Below are positions 1-12,411 of a stretch of 64,000 nucleotides of DNA, one piece after another; position 1 is the stretch's first letter; each line of letters opens with the position of its first letter. The notes beneath the pieces were generated by a model, which was not told where the DNA came from, ran no database searches, and was given only the letters and a program-made list of their open reading frames with translations. This DNA comes from Lycocorax pyrrhopterus obiensis (taxonomy: Eukaryota > Chordata > Aves > Passeriformes > Paradisaeidae). The DNA lies in NCBI GenBank assembly GCA_014706295.1, contig JACSVZ010000022.1:6218830-6282829 (forward strand). The letters run 5' to 3'. The position numbers and the translations under genes are program-made.

Positions 1-3000
1 TCCTTCCCCCTGTGCCAGCGCGCCTCCACTGGGGTCTGCACCAGCCTCTGCTTTGGCACTTTGGAGCTGCTCCTTTTGAGAAATTGTTGGGCTGCCATGC
101 TCTGTGGTGGCTTGTGAGATGGCCCTAATTACTTTGGAATGCACTCTGCCAAATTCCATCCTTGGCTACGCCGCAGCGCTCCCAGAATAGCAGCGGTGAC
201 TTCAGCAGCACCCAGCGCTCAGAAACTGAGCTCATCAAAGTTGAAAATTTTGGCGCAAAAATAGCTCAGCCTCTGACCTTTAACGTATTCTGAGTTTCGA
301 GCTGTAGTGTTGATTTCTTAGATGTACACAGAAGTGACCATATGGCTAGAGCAGAGTTATGTAAAAACAAACTGTTGAAGACACAGTTCCTCTTCAGACA
401 TCGTTTGCTCTGGTTGCCTTTTGGCGTTGTATTTAATGTGTCACAAATAGAAAAGGTAATAATCCCTCTGCAGTTTCCTAGAAAATGTTACATATACAAA
501 ACATATGGAAATTTTACCCCGGTTGCAGAGACCATAAATGTTGGCTGGCAATGGAGCTGCATGCCTGCTAATGAGACATTTAATTCTGGCTGACATGTAA
601 ACTGCTCCTAATACTCTAGAATTACGTAATAAAGTATATTTAGCTATTTGTCTTTAATGATTAAGCAAACAAAGAGCCCGATGTATTGAAAATAAATATG
701 TGCCTGAACCGTGGAGCTCAGTGCTTCCCAGGAAAGCGACGTTTGCACCAAAATACTTCTGGCAGCTGCCTCGCTGATGCCAAAGGCAATCCTAGAGTGG
801 CTTCCATAAAGTCCTCATTGGTTCAACCTTTAGGGTCCAACTGGCCCAGCAATTTAGATTTGATGTCAGTTTTAATTAACCACAGCAGCAAGAAGATAAG
901 CACAGTTTATTAACTTACCATGAGCAGGAAGTTCTGGGTAGAGCTGTCTCAGCTGATGGTCTTGCGAGGCTTTGGAGACACACAGGCTTTTTTAAGACAC
1001 AGCAGACTGGAGCCTGGGAACCTTGAACAACACCACGGTGACCACCTGACAGCATTGAACCTCAGTGGCTTTAGAGCAGCCAAATTAAACCAAATTAAAT
1101 GATGAATTATTATTACAATTGTGATTCCTTCTTGTGAACCTGGAGCCATTCATCCACGCACCTCTCACAAATGAGGCTGCATCCAACAGCTGCTGCATCT
1201 TTGGGACAGGAGAAGGAGGCAGAATGGAGTTTGTAGTCTGTGCTTTATCTTTTAAAATGTTGTTATGATGCCATGATGATTTTTTGCCTTTTCTTTTATA
1301 CCCCTGTTATACCTTTTTACAGCTTCTGTGTTCTCAGTGCTTTTTGCTGACATTCTTGGCCTTGTTTGTTAAACCAGGAGACGAAACATTTTAGAGGCTT
1401 CGTAGTCAGGGATCAGTGTGCCCCAGACCCCAAGGTCCTCTCCAGAACACATTTTGTAAACTGAGATAGAACCATCCAGGGGAAGGTTCCTTGGGGAGGG
1501 GGGCTCACTCGAGCCTCTCACTGGGGAATCTTTGATAGAAATGCTAATTAGTAACACCTATAATGTGATACCAGATCTATTGTGGGTGTGCATTGCGGTG
1601 TGCATGGAGGTGCATTCGACCTGGACGTGGTGCACCTAAGGATCCTTAAAATAAATACCAAGGTAAAATCCCTTTTTCCCTTCTAACCATGTTTGACTCT
1701 TGATTTTAAGACCAGGAAAAGGCATCAGTTGCTGGTGACCATGAAGGGACACTAAAGACCTTGAAACTCGCAGTCTTGGGTTGGAACACATCTTGCTTTG
1801 CCCCTCTCTCTGCCGGCAAATTACAGAGGGGCCGGAGCGACAATCCAGGACTGTGAGCAGGACTTTAGGACCCAGCATGGAAAGGCATCAGTTAGAGGAG
1901 AGGATTAGGCAAAAATGAAAAGATGTGCTCAGAGAAAAACCAGAGTTGGAAAATAAGATGAACACAAAATAAAAGTCGAGAACAAAGGCTGCCCTGGCAA
2001 AGGACTGTTGTTGCATTTGTAATGGCTTAATTGGTCAGCCATTGTATCTGGGCGATGCAGAGCAGGCTATGAGGATGATCATGCATTATTAGAAGTTGTT
2101 TTCTGTGTCTTTTCACCATTACATGTATCAGACATTCACAGGATAGAGAGCACTGGAAGCCTGACTTTTTAATTCAGATTTTGTGCATGTCATGTACGTT
2201 TAAGCATATCAAATCCTCTTTCTGGAGAGAGGTTTTACACTGGGAAACAACAGACTTTTTTGGCTTAGTCTTGCTGCCCCCTCCAAGGGGAGCTGATGTT
2301 GCACTGGCTGAGATGAAGTGATTTAATTATTCAGTTGCTCGTAGTCACCAACCTAAAACATATTTTCTTTGCATCTGTATCTCCCTGGTTGGAGAGATTT
2401 TTATTTTTAACCATAGGATTTTTAACAAGGTACAGAATTTAATTTTTAAAATAAGCACCATATTTGAATACAAAGCTGAGGCATACAGAAAACGTAGCAA
2501 ATACTTGTTCAAAAAGTACTGACCACTACCTCTGAACTCCTTTCTTGGTGGTATTGAGAGACAGGTGAGTTTGGCAGCAGGTTATGCCACAGGTTAAATC
2601 AGGTGAGGAAGAAATTGTGTTCTGCTGAATCCTGAGCCTTCTTGAGCAATATCTGTGTGAGAGCCTTTGAGCAGAGGTTGTGACTCACGTCCCCACAACT
2701 CCTTTCTGTGGTCCTTCACTTCCAAGGTTCAGCTGCAATAAAGCTCTTGGGGGCTAAGAACAGGAATTTTGATGTCATTAAATGAAGATATTATGTTGAA
2801 TTATGGCCATTCCCACTATTTTTTTTTATTTGCCTATTTAATTACATAAACTGTTTAAATCAATTGCCTGCATTTTATCAGAGTGGTAAGCTAGCGATTG
2901 GTAGGATAAGGAGTTGTTAGGCTACTGGAATTAAAAATAAACCTATTCAGTTTGCAGGGTTTAGTGTACATTTTCTTCAGTTTTGAAAGAATCGTGTAAA

Positions 3001-3429
3001 AAAGTTAAATTTGCAGAGAATTCTTGACTATTGTTTACAGAGAATTGTATGTTTTTTATTATAAATGCCTTTACCTGATGGACTGGTGTAACTCCATTGC
3101 TAATGGACCCTTTCTTTTTTAATAGCACTGCCAAACAATTTATACCGTGTTTATAAATAATAGAATAAGGATACTGTTGAAGGATACTACTGCAGTGACC
3201 TTAGCAACATTGAATGCTGGCAAGGAGTCTATTAAAAGGATTTTTCACTGCTGAGATTTATAGAATTGTTTCTGGTTCTACAGCCCACATAGGTTTTTGC
3301 TTCTCAGTGAATCCGGGCTCTCAGCCATGTCAGTCGGGCTTTTATTAAAGAAAAGTTTATGAAATGTGGGAGGAACATTCTAGAAATAGCTGTGGACTCC
3401 AGAGATAAGCATGAGATACGTTGTGCATA

Positions 3430-3579
3430 TGGACACCCCATCCCTGGGAGTGTCCAAGGCCAGGCTGGACGGGGCTTGGAGCAGCCTGGGATAGTGGAAG
3501 GTGTCCCTGCCCATGGCAGGGGGGTGGAATTAAATGGTTTTTAAGGTTCCTTCCAACTCACACCATTCTGGGATTCTCT
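3430..3579 (+). mobile_element. CR1 LINE 3' end, sense to the gene
   Basis: The sequence carries the CR1 3' untranslated consensus in forward order: GTCCAAGGCCAGGCTGGA, GGCTTGGAGCAGCCTGGG, GTGGAAGGTGTCCCTGCC and TTCCTTCCAACTCA, ending in CATTCTGGGATTCT, the CR1 octamer-type tail. It is a 5'-truncated copy of about 150 bp with no coding capacity. CR1 is the main avian non-LTR retrotransposon and typically truncates at its 5' end. Confidence 0.93.
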
Positions 3580-6500
3580 GGTACACAGAACAGCTGCCAC
3601 GTGGCTGTAACTGTAGAGAAAGGTGCTCGCCTGAATGCTCATGGACAATGGTTTGTGTTGTAAATAAAAACTTGAGTTTGTTGCTGAAGAGGAAATGTGA
3701 TTGGAGTGCTGATGCTGTTCTAGCAGCAGTTCTCCATGGTGATTTTTAAGGAGGAAAGGACTGTGCTCTAGAGATGCAGGTGGAAAGCGATGCTGGATCA
3801 CCTTGCACCACTGAAGTGAGAAATTTTGTCATGAATCTTTGTGATAAACTCTGCAGTTCTTGTTACAGACTAGAAATGTTAGATGTCAATGACTTCAGGA
3901 GCAAACTGACTCAACAAATGTCTTTAAAACAAACCTCTTGAAGTGTAGTGAAGCATCATCGCCGTGTTTGTGTCCACAGAGATGAGAATTAATTTTTTTC
4001 TGCTGATTTTCCACACTGGATCCGACAGGTTCCTATACTGAGTACAGACTACTGGAGACCACTCCGGCCTGTAGCTGATGCCAGATACAGGCAATAGAGA
4101 AAGAGCAATTATTTTTTTTCTGCCTTGTCATTTCTGTGGTGTTACAGTCAGTTTTCTTGCAGTTCTAGATCATGCCTAGATGAAAAACGGAGGCAATAAG
4201 TCCTTCCTGTGCTTAAAAACGTCCTGTTGGCTCTACAGTGTTGGACACTCTCACTCTCCCAAGTGCTGCTTTTCATTGCTATTTTTAAGAGTTCTGTCTT
4301 CATGTTTCAGTTGGATTTTCTTCAGTGCAGTGAAGAATAAAAACATCTGTCACCGAGGAAATGATGGAGTCAGAACCTGAGTCCTGAGTGTTATCTCTAT
4401 ATTGCAAATCTCTCCGTCTCTGTCATTGGCTGTCCTTGTCAAGGGCACAGAATGATGTGACCAAAAGTTGCACATAATGTTACAGTGCAAGAAGAATACT
4501 TTTGACAACATCAGGGCAGGAGCTATTTTTATTATTGATTTAAATATTCTTGCAAGGTTAAAAGAGCATCCCATTAACAAATGGAGTCCTTCCCAAGTCC
4601 CTGCTTCACAGCCTCTTGCAGAAATACCATTATCCCCCTTAAAGTCCTCTGCTAATTAGGAACTTGTTGGCTTATATGTCACTTGATCACTTCCCATATG
4701 GATTTTGTAGTTGAAGAGGGTTTGGTGACTCTGATCCACCAGCAAGCCATTAAAATGGGGTTTTATTTTTTTCCTTTGTAATCCAAGATGCATTTTTGTC
4801 TTGCTTGTTCTGTCAGGGGTAGTTTAATCTTTCCCACCCAGGCTGGTGGAGCCGCTGCAGTAGATGTTCCTTTCTTCAGCATTAACTACAGGGGTGGATA
4901 AAGGGAAGCTGCCACTTGGCTGGAGACAATTCCTGGGTTGTGAGAGCTTTCAGTGTCTGTGGGGCACTGTGGTTCAGGCTTTGGAAAACATTTGTAAAAG
5001 GAGTGTAGTTTGATAACAAACCACTCTTGTTTTATGGGCAGCAGCGTCTGGATATGCACTGGAAAAGTCTGCAGCTTGCATTTATGGACCTGTGGGAAAC
5101 CTAGTTTTCCTAATTCTGAGTATGGTCCCATAATTGTTTGGTTTTATATATAAAGCAAAAGGATTGCAAACTTCTCCCCTCCCAAGGCCTTTTGGAAATG
5201 GGCAAACCAGACTCGCTTCTGTCACACACTTCATCTCTCAGGAAGGACTGGGGAAGTGTTTATGTCACAGCCTTCACTTTAAATAACTCCAGCAAATATT
5301 TGAAGTAATATGAGATCAGTCTTGTTCTGAAAAGATTTTTCTTACAAAAATCCTCCAACAAAATAATTCTTTTTCATAACATTCATTTCCAGAAGAAAAG
5401 CTTTTTACAGATAGTAGATTGTCTCTTTAAAAAATTCTTCCCTATTACCCAACAATTTCCCAAGTGAATGAATTGTCCTCATGAATGATACTGAACTCAA
5501 CTTGCCATTTATATTCATATTTATCGGTGAATCAAACACTTAATTTCACTGGTAGATTAATTCAGTATGACTCACATTTGAGAAATAAACCCCATGGGTC
5601 TGATTTTTGCCCTAATACTTGCAAAAGGGATGTGGTTATAAGATACAGAAATTCTGGGTTTGTACAAACGCTGCTGTCTGTAGTACATCAGTGAGGGGAA
5701 GAGATTTCTGAGCCTTGTTCCGGTGTTATACACAAATACGGATGTAAAAATGTGGGAAGTTTGGAGCAGGTAGGTAATCATAAATTGCATAAAGGAAGAA
5801 CTACAAATTATGTGACAGAAGCTTAAAGTGCGTGGAAGTATTAATTTATTTTCCCCAGCACAATGTATAATTAAACTCTAGAGCTTGTTGAGTCTCATTC
5901 CTGACTCAACAAAAATGATGGGAGAAAGATCATTCTGTGGCTAATTAATGAAAGGGGTAGATACAGCTTAAAAAAAATCTTTATATTGCTGATTGTCAGA
6001 AGATTGAAATGGTAAATTCTGCTTCACAGCAACCTGATTCTTATGTTCTACTTAAAGTGGCCACTTTGCCACTGCTGGAAACCAAGTGTTGAGGTAGATG
6101 GACTTGTTGTTATATTGTCCATAAACATATTTTGTCATACGTAATATAGAGAGTGTTCAAAGACTGTTCCGTGGCCTTCAGATTGACTTGAAGGTATTTC
6201 AGAGAGACCCCTTGCTTTGATCTGTCCCTCTGCAGCCATCCCTGTGGTAAGGGACTTCCAGGTCAGTGGATGAGGTAGTGGAGTGACCCTAGTGCTGTCC
6301 ACTGGGAACGGAGCGCTGGGAAAGGGTCAGAGCACTCCTGCAAAGCGAAGTCACGCCTCGCAAATCTCTTCCTACAAGGAGGTTATCAGGAATACCGAGT
6401 TAGTTTTTACCACAGCAGGTGCCCGGAGGACAAGAGACAAAGGATCTTACTGGAAATGAGAGGTTTTGGACTGAATAAAAGGGGAAAAAAATATGAGGGC

Positions 6501-7602
6501 AGTCAAGCAGTGGAGGAGGTTTTCCAGAGGGGATGGGCAATCCTCCTGGGAGGTGTGGAAGACTCAGTGATCTGAGTGGAAGGCTCAGGGCTGATCCTTC
6601 TTTGAGCAGGGGCTTGGCCTGAGGCCCCTTCAGCCCAGATTATCCCATGTTGCTTTGTTCTGCCTTAACAAGGACAGGTGTCAGCCTCACTTTCTCGGAG
6701 ATAGAGTTGTTTTTTGGCAATGTACAAAACCGTGTCTAAAAACACGCTGGTGCACCTGCTGGAAACCCGCTTCTTTATGTCGGGAAGAGTTCGCTCTTTA
6801 AAACAACACTGTATTACCTGAGTTTGGTTTTCAAGGTTTCAGAAGCCTCGTTTTGCAGCTGAGCATTTTGACAGCTTTCTTTTCGAGTCTTTAATGGTTG
6901 CTGTAATCTGACTTTTGAAGCAGCGCAGCTCTTCAAAGCCAGCAGTGCGACAGCACCAGCCAAGGTCTGCCGGGCGCTGCCGGCGGGTTCTCGGTGCCTC
7001 GTTCCTTCAGCTGTCATTTGTCAGAACACACTCATGTAATCTTAATGAACAATGTGCAAAGCCATTAAAAACTCAATTACGGCCTTCTCTTTACTGCAGA
7101 CGTGAGAGAAGGCAAACATAAAGTGCCGATGTGTAAACACAATAGCCACCATCTGCTGCAGAGCGGCGTTTCGGCTCCAGAAAGAGGAGCTATGTCGCAG
7201 ATGCATCAATAATAGGACGCTTATCAAGGCGTCATTATCCACCAAGCAGGGGAAAAATTGAAATTTATGGCCAGCTAGAGAGCACTTCATGGTTTAATTC
7301 CCCGATTTTCAGTGGTATGTTTAATAACTAGGAGAGAGTGGCGTTTTATGTTCCTGCCGTTGGAAAGGATTTCTGAAAACGAATTTATTTACCCTCTCCC
7401 CGTCCTCCTTGCTTCTGACTGATCTGAGCAGAACACATCCATTTTTACATATTCAGGATAAAACCAGCAAGATATTAATTAATTTAACCTGTTGATCCAG
7501 GAACACCATGTTTAATTGACCTGATACTCAATTTGCTTTAATGAGCTTATACTTCTCCGTCGAATAAACATAAGAAAGAACTTTTACCCAGCACAGAGAA
7601 TT

Positions 7603-7633
7603 TTTCCCCCCCCCCAAAATTCATTTTTTTTCA
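7603..7633. repeat. C homopolymer followed by short A and T runs
   Basis: A run of about a dozen C with flanking T and A runs forms a low-complexity tract. It is a likely length polymorphism or sequencing-error site and shows no other function. Confidence 0.7.
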
Positions 7634-9602
7634 GTTTAGTGTAGACTTGGAAATTTGAACTTTCTGGAAGGAAGTAAACAAAACAATGAAACTCAATGAT
7701 ATTTTTGTTTCTTTTTTCCCCAGTTGGATATGCAACAGTCTAAATGAGAGTTTCTCCAAGATACCTTTTGTTTTATTCATATTTTTGCCCGTAGACATTC
7801 AGGAGGCTTTCATTAATCTATTGATCAATAATTTCCATTTGTGACATGTTAATTCATTCCTTAGTCCTTTGTATGAGTGGAAAATGTGACAAGTGATTTG
7901 TTGGTGCCAGACCAGATTGTATCTCTTTTATTTGCACATACAGGCCTATAAATTGAGAGTAAGTCCCATCAGCTTCAGCTCTGTGCTCAGCCTAAAGAAG
8001 GCTGTCTGACCCTGAATCACAGTACGTCAATTTTTATGAAGGATAATGAGGAAAAACACATTTGTCTTTAAAAGGCTGGCTTGTTTTTTTATTCATTTTC
8101 TCCTGGTGGGAGCTGTTTTCGTGATCTCTCCCCTACCCCTCAGTGATGAATCTTGCCCACACAAGTTCCATGGATGTGGATGTTCGTGATAGGACAGTGG
8201 ATCTCATCTGCTGATCTTGGAGCATGCAGAGCAACCTCGTGAAGGTTCTGGAGGACAGCCTACCTGTTAAAAGTTCACACTGTGAAAATAAAAATAAAAC
8301 TCTGTGTATTTGGGGCCAGTTCATGGGATACAGGACATCATTTTTTCACAGTTGAGTTTTATAGAATGAATATTTTATGAATTTCGTTCGTGTGCCTGAT
8401 GTCAGTGATTGTCTTGATGGGACAAGTTTTCAGCCCCTAGGATGGCCAGGCTTGGGGTGTCTCTCTGGGGTCCTGTGGGGCCGGCTGTGCCTGGGGTGTC
8501 CCGGGGAAGGGTTTGTGGGGGAAGCTGCCACTCCAAGGCTCTGCAGGAACAAAGGACTGTGGTAGAGTTCCTGGAGAACAAATTCCTTTACACAAGGTGT
8601 GAGTACTTTTCCCTGGCGGAGATGGCTCCGTGAGTGGAAATTTTTCGTCTTCTCCACTCTGATAAAATAATACCTCTCATCAGGACTTTCCTTGAGGAAG
8701 TTGTTGTTTCTTACAGTGTTTCCTCCTGTACCTCTAGACACATTGTACAAAAACTCATACCCTTATAAATAGGAAGCTGTGAATAATTTATCCATGATGA
8801 TTGTTTGGAAGGCTATTTCTTTAGCAATTAGGACTAATTATTTTGCTAAGTGCTTTTTGGTGGATGGGTATTCTTCTTGTTGGTGTTGTCAGTCGCTGGA
8901 TTCAGGCTCCCCACCCTCCCCAGAATTGTCAGCAGTTGCACAAAAGCCCTTTATCACCACGAATAGCTTGTGATTCATTTTTTTGTGGGTGGCAAAAAAT
9001 AAAAATTGTAATTATTGCTCGGAACTTTTTATAAAAGCTGATGTTTTTTTCTCCCAGAGGAAAGCTCGTTATTTTTATATATGGATCTGTAAAAGTGAAA
9101 CACTCCCTAACTTTTGCTGTCATCGAAGCTCTTACCTCCCCCAGTGCAGTTCAGGGCTGTATTGTGTTAGACACAGCACGGCTTCAGAGGAGTTCTTTAG
9201 GGCAGGATCTACATATTACCCAAATTAAAAAGAGAGAAGTCGAGAGGCATGCCCAGAAGTGGAATGCTGTGCCAGGTGCAGTGCAGTCAATCACACTGTA
9301 AAAATCCCTTTTCCTGGGTTCCTCCCCAGTGTAGGAAACAAGAACCTCATCAAGGCAGAGGGGCTCTGCTGCTCTTGGGGTTCACTGGGCTGCACCAGCC
9401 TCCTCCAGGGTGGGATCTGGCCAGTGGAGAACTCGTCGTCTTTGTGGTCGGGTGGCTCTGAAATGCTTCGGGCAGAGCATTTCGCAGCAGCTGCTGAGCT
9501 CCTCCAGACCGTGCTGCCCTTGCTCAGCAGTCTCACAGTGCCTTCCCTCCCAAATTCTCTGCAGAAGAGTGGTTCTTGCAACTGTGTAATGACAGAGATC
9601 TG

Positions 9603-10020
9603 AGAATCCCAGAATGGTTTGGATTGGAAGGGACCTTAAAGCCCATCCAGTGCCACCCCCTGCCATGGGCAGGGACACCTTCCACTGTCCCAGGTTGCTC
9701 CAAGCCCCGTCCAGCCTGGCCTTGGACACTGCCAGGGATCCAGGGGCAGCCACAGCTTCTCTGGGCACCCTGTGCCAGGGCCTCCCCACCCTCACAGGGA
9801 ACAATTCCTTCCCAATATCCCATCTAAATCTACACTCCTTCAGCTTAAAGCCATTCCCTCTTGTCCTGTCCCTCCATCCCTTGTCCCTAGTCCGTCTCCA
9901 GCTCTCCTGGAGCCCCTTTAGGCCCTGGAAGGGGCTCTGAGGTCTCTCCAGAGCCTTCTCTTCTCCAGGTGAACACCCCCAGCTCTCCCAGCCTGGCTCA
10001 GAGCAGAGGGGCTCCAGTTC
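9603..10020 (-). mobile_element. CR1 LINE 3' region, about 420 bp, antisense
   Basis: Reading from the left, it starts with the reversed CR1 tail (GAATCCCAGAATGGTTTGG), continues with GACCTTAAAGCCCATCCAG and GGGCAGGGACACCTTCCAC, then runs past the common 3' UTR into the deeper block with CCATTCCCTCTTGTCCTGTC, GTCTCCAGCTCTCCTGGAG and CTTCTCTTCTCCAGGTGAAC. It is the second-longest CR1 copy in the window. Several ORFs of about 80-140 codons in this stretch on both strands come from the repeat and do not represent host genes. Confidence 0.95.
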
Positions 10021-10548
10021 TCATGGAACTGGGTGTCATGATCAGCCTTCCCACACCTGGCTGTGTCAGGTTTCCAGCCTGCTGCCTCGGCTGACAGGCT
10101 GTGCTGCCTCTCCAAGCCTGCTGGCAACTGTGCCTTCTGATAATAAATTTTCTCAGGTCATAGAAACAGAACCCAAATTTCAGTTTCTCAAAAGTTCAGT
10201 TTATATGAGTAGATTTTTAAGAGTAGTGTGTAAATGTTGCATGCTGAAGAAGGGGATTGTGTGGTTGACTGTGAACAGAGTTACATCAGCAATGGACATT
10301 TTTCAGGATCCTGATTTTTTGAGAGAAACCAGAAAGTTTGGATTCAGTGCTAACTTTCCTCCAAGTCCTTGCTGTGAATCTGGAATTCCTTGATTTGGGG
10401 CCATTTTTTTTTTGTCTTTCCTTCATTTCCACTGAAAGGCAGCATTGCCAGAGACCATCTTGCCTATAAATTTCCTTAGAGTCTCTTCCTCTTCTCCAGC
10501 TGTGCTTGCACTGTACTTGAATTTTCCAAGGTCTTTAGAGTGTGCAAC

Positions 10549-10564
10549 TTTTTTTTTTTTTTTG
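10549..10564. repeat. Poly(T) tract
   Basis: An uninterrupted T run of about 15 bases sits in the intron upstream of the MAM exon. No retrotransposon body is attached, so it appears to be a simple homopolymer. Confidence 0.75.
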
Positions 10565-10619
10565 AAAGATTGACTTCTTCCTGTCAATCTTTTATGAAAT
10601 GCGTATCTATCATATAAAC

Positions 10620-10639
10620 ATGGGGGAAAAAACCCCCAT
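10620..10639. repeat. Perfect 7-bp inverted repeat with A6 loop
   Basis: ATGGGGG and CCCCCAT flank six A residues, giving a short GC-rich stem that could fold in DNA or in the pre-mRNA. It is not followed by a U tract on either strand in a way that would suggest a terminator, and none is expected in a vertebrate intron. Confidence 0.6.
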
Positions 10640-11468
10640 TTTTGTGAGAGGAAGTTGCCTGTAGCTGTTATAAATTTATAATATATGACTGTTCACTGCA
10701 CGGAATTGATCCAAATGTTTGCCTGGCTCACCTGAGTCACCTGCTATGGCGAGGAAGAGGGAAAGTCAATAGGTCAGAAGTGATGCAGGGCTTTTCAAAC
10801 TCAGTCTTCTGTGAACTGCGAGAGGCCAGCAGACAAACACATTTGTAGCATGGCTTGGCAGCAGCATCAGAGCCAGGAGTGTCAAGAGGGCTGTGTTTGA
10901 TTAAAAATTATCGTGCCTGGCTGCTGACACACAGATTCCCCTGCCCCAGTCCCGGTGTTTTCTTCAGCTCTGAGTGTGAGTGTCTGCACCCACATAAAGG
11001 AGATCTTTTAACCAGAATTGAATCGAATAACTCTCATCATGTTCTCCCTTATTGCTGACATTTGTCACCCTGATGGATCTGCGAGGAGATGAGTGGAGAC
11101 ACAATGTGCTATAAAATAACTGCTTGATGAATCCAAATGCGAGTTCAACATCAAGTGCCACGGTTAATATGATGCAGGCTTCCAGGTTAACAAACTCATA
11201 AATTGCGTCAGTGTACATTTCCCTCCCGAAATTCAGCCTACCCTTACCTCCCACAAGAATTATTGTCCTGTTGCATTATTACGAGTCAAGATGTTGCTGT
11301 TCTGTCAACAAGCCTCACTTGTTTGGGCTCTGAAAATTGGGGTTTTCTTAACATGACCTTCAAAAGTTTCAAGTGCCAGGGTTCACAGGTGTGGACTGGG
11401 ATGAAGGGTGTTGGGGCCATGTAGGCAAATATCAGCTGAGAGCTTTGTCTGCTGTAGTTTTTGTGTTG

Positions 11469-11718
11469 AATCATAAAACTGTGATGGAAAGGACCTTTAT
11501 AGGTCATCAGCCCAGCCACCAGCACCATGCTCACCACTAAACCACATCCTCAAGCACCACATGCACACATTTCTTGAACACTTCCTGGGACGGTGAGTCC
11601 ACATTCTGTTCCAGTGCTTTACAACACTTCCCATGAAGAAATTTTTCCTAATATCCAGTCTAAACCTCCCCTGGTGCAACTTGAGGCCGTTTCCTCATAT
11701 CCTGTCACTTGTTACCTT
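11469..11718 (-). mobile_element. Older CR1 LINE 3' region, antisense
   Basis: This copy belongs to a different subfamily from the one at 9603. It starts with AATCATAAAACTGTGATGG (degraded tail) and carries CACATTTCTTGAACACTTCC, TTTTTCCTAATATCCAGTC, TAAACCTCCCCTGGTGCAAC and TTGAGGCCGTTTCCTC, which are CR1 blocks upstream of the 3' end. The motifs have more mismatches than in the other copies, so it is probably an older insertion. It ends about 370 bp before the MAM exon. Confidence 0.88.
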
Positions 11719-11889
11719 GTGTTGAATGTGCCTTTGGGGGACTGTATGTAGCAGGAGAACCTGATTGTTGTTTGAAGTGGGAATGTGCTTTTGTTTGGAG
11801 CGACTGTGTGATCACAAGGTGATAAAATAATACAAGCAAGACAGTATTTTTATTTTGATTTGCAAGTTACTTAATTAAAGTGGTTCTAG

Positions 11890-12411
<522 letters not shown>

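Noticed and set aside
9382..9940. Several ORFs of 80-140 codons on both strands
   Set aside because: They overlap the CR1 copy at 9603-10020; similar peptides recur at 14215, 32470, 59539 and 62149 because the repeat is shared.
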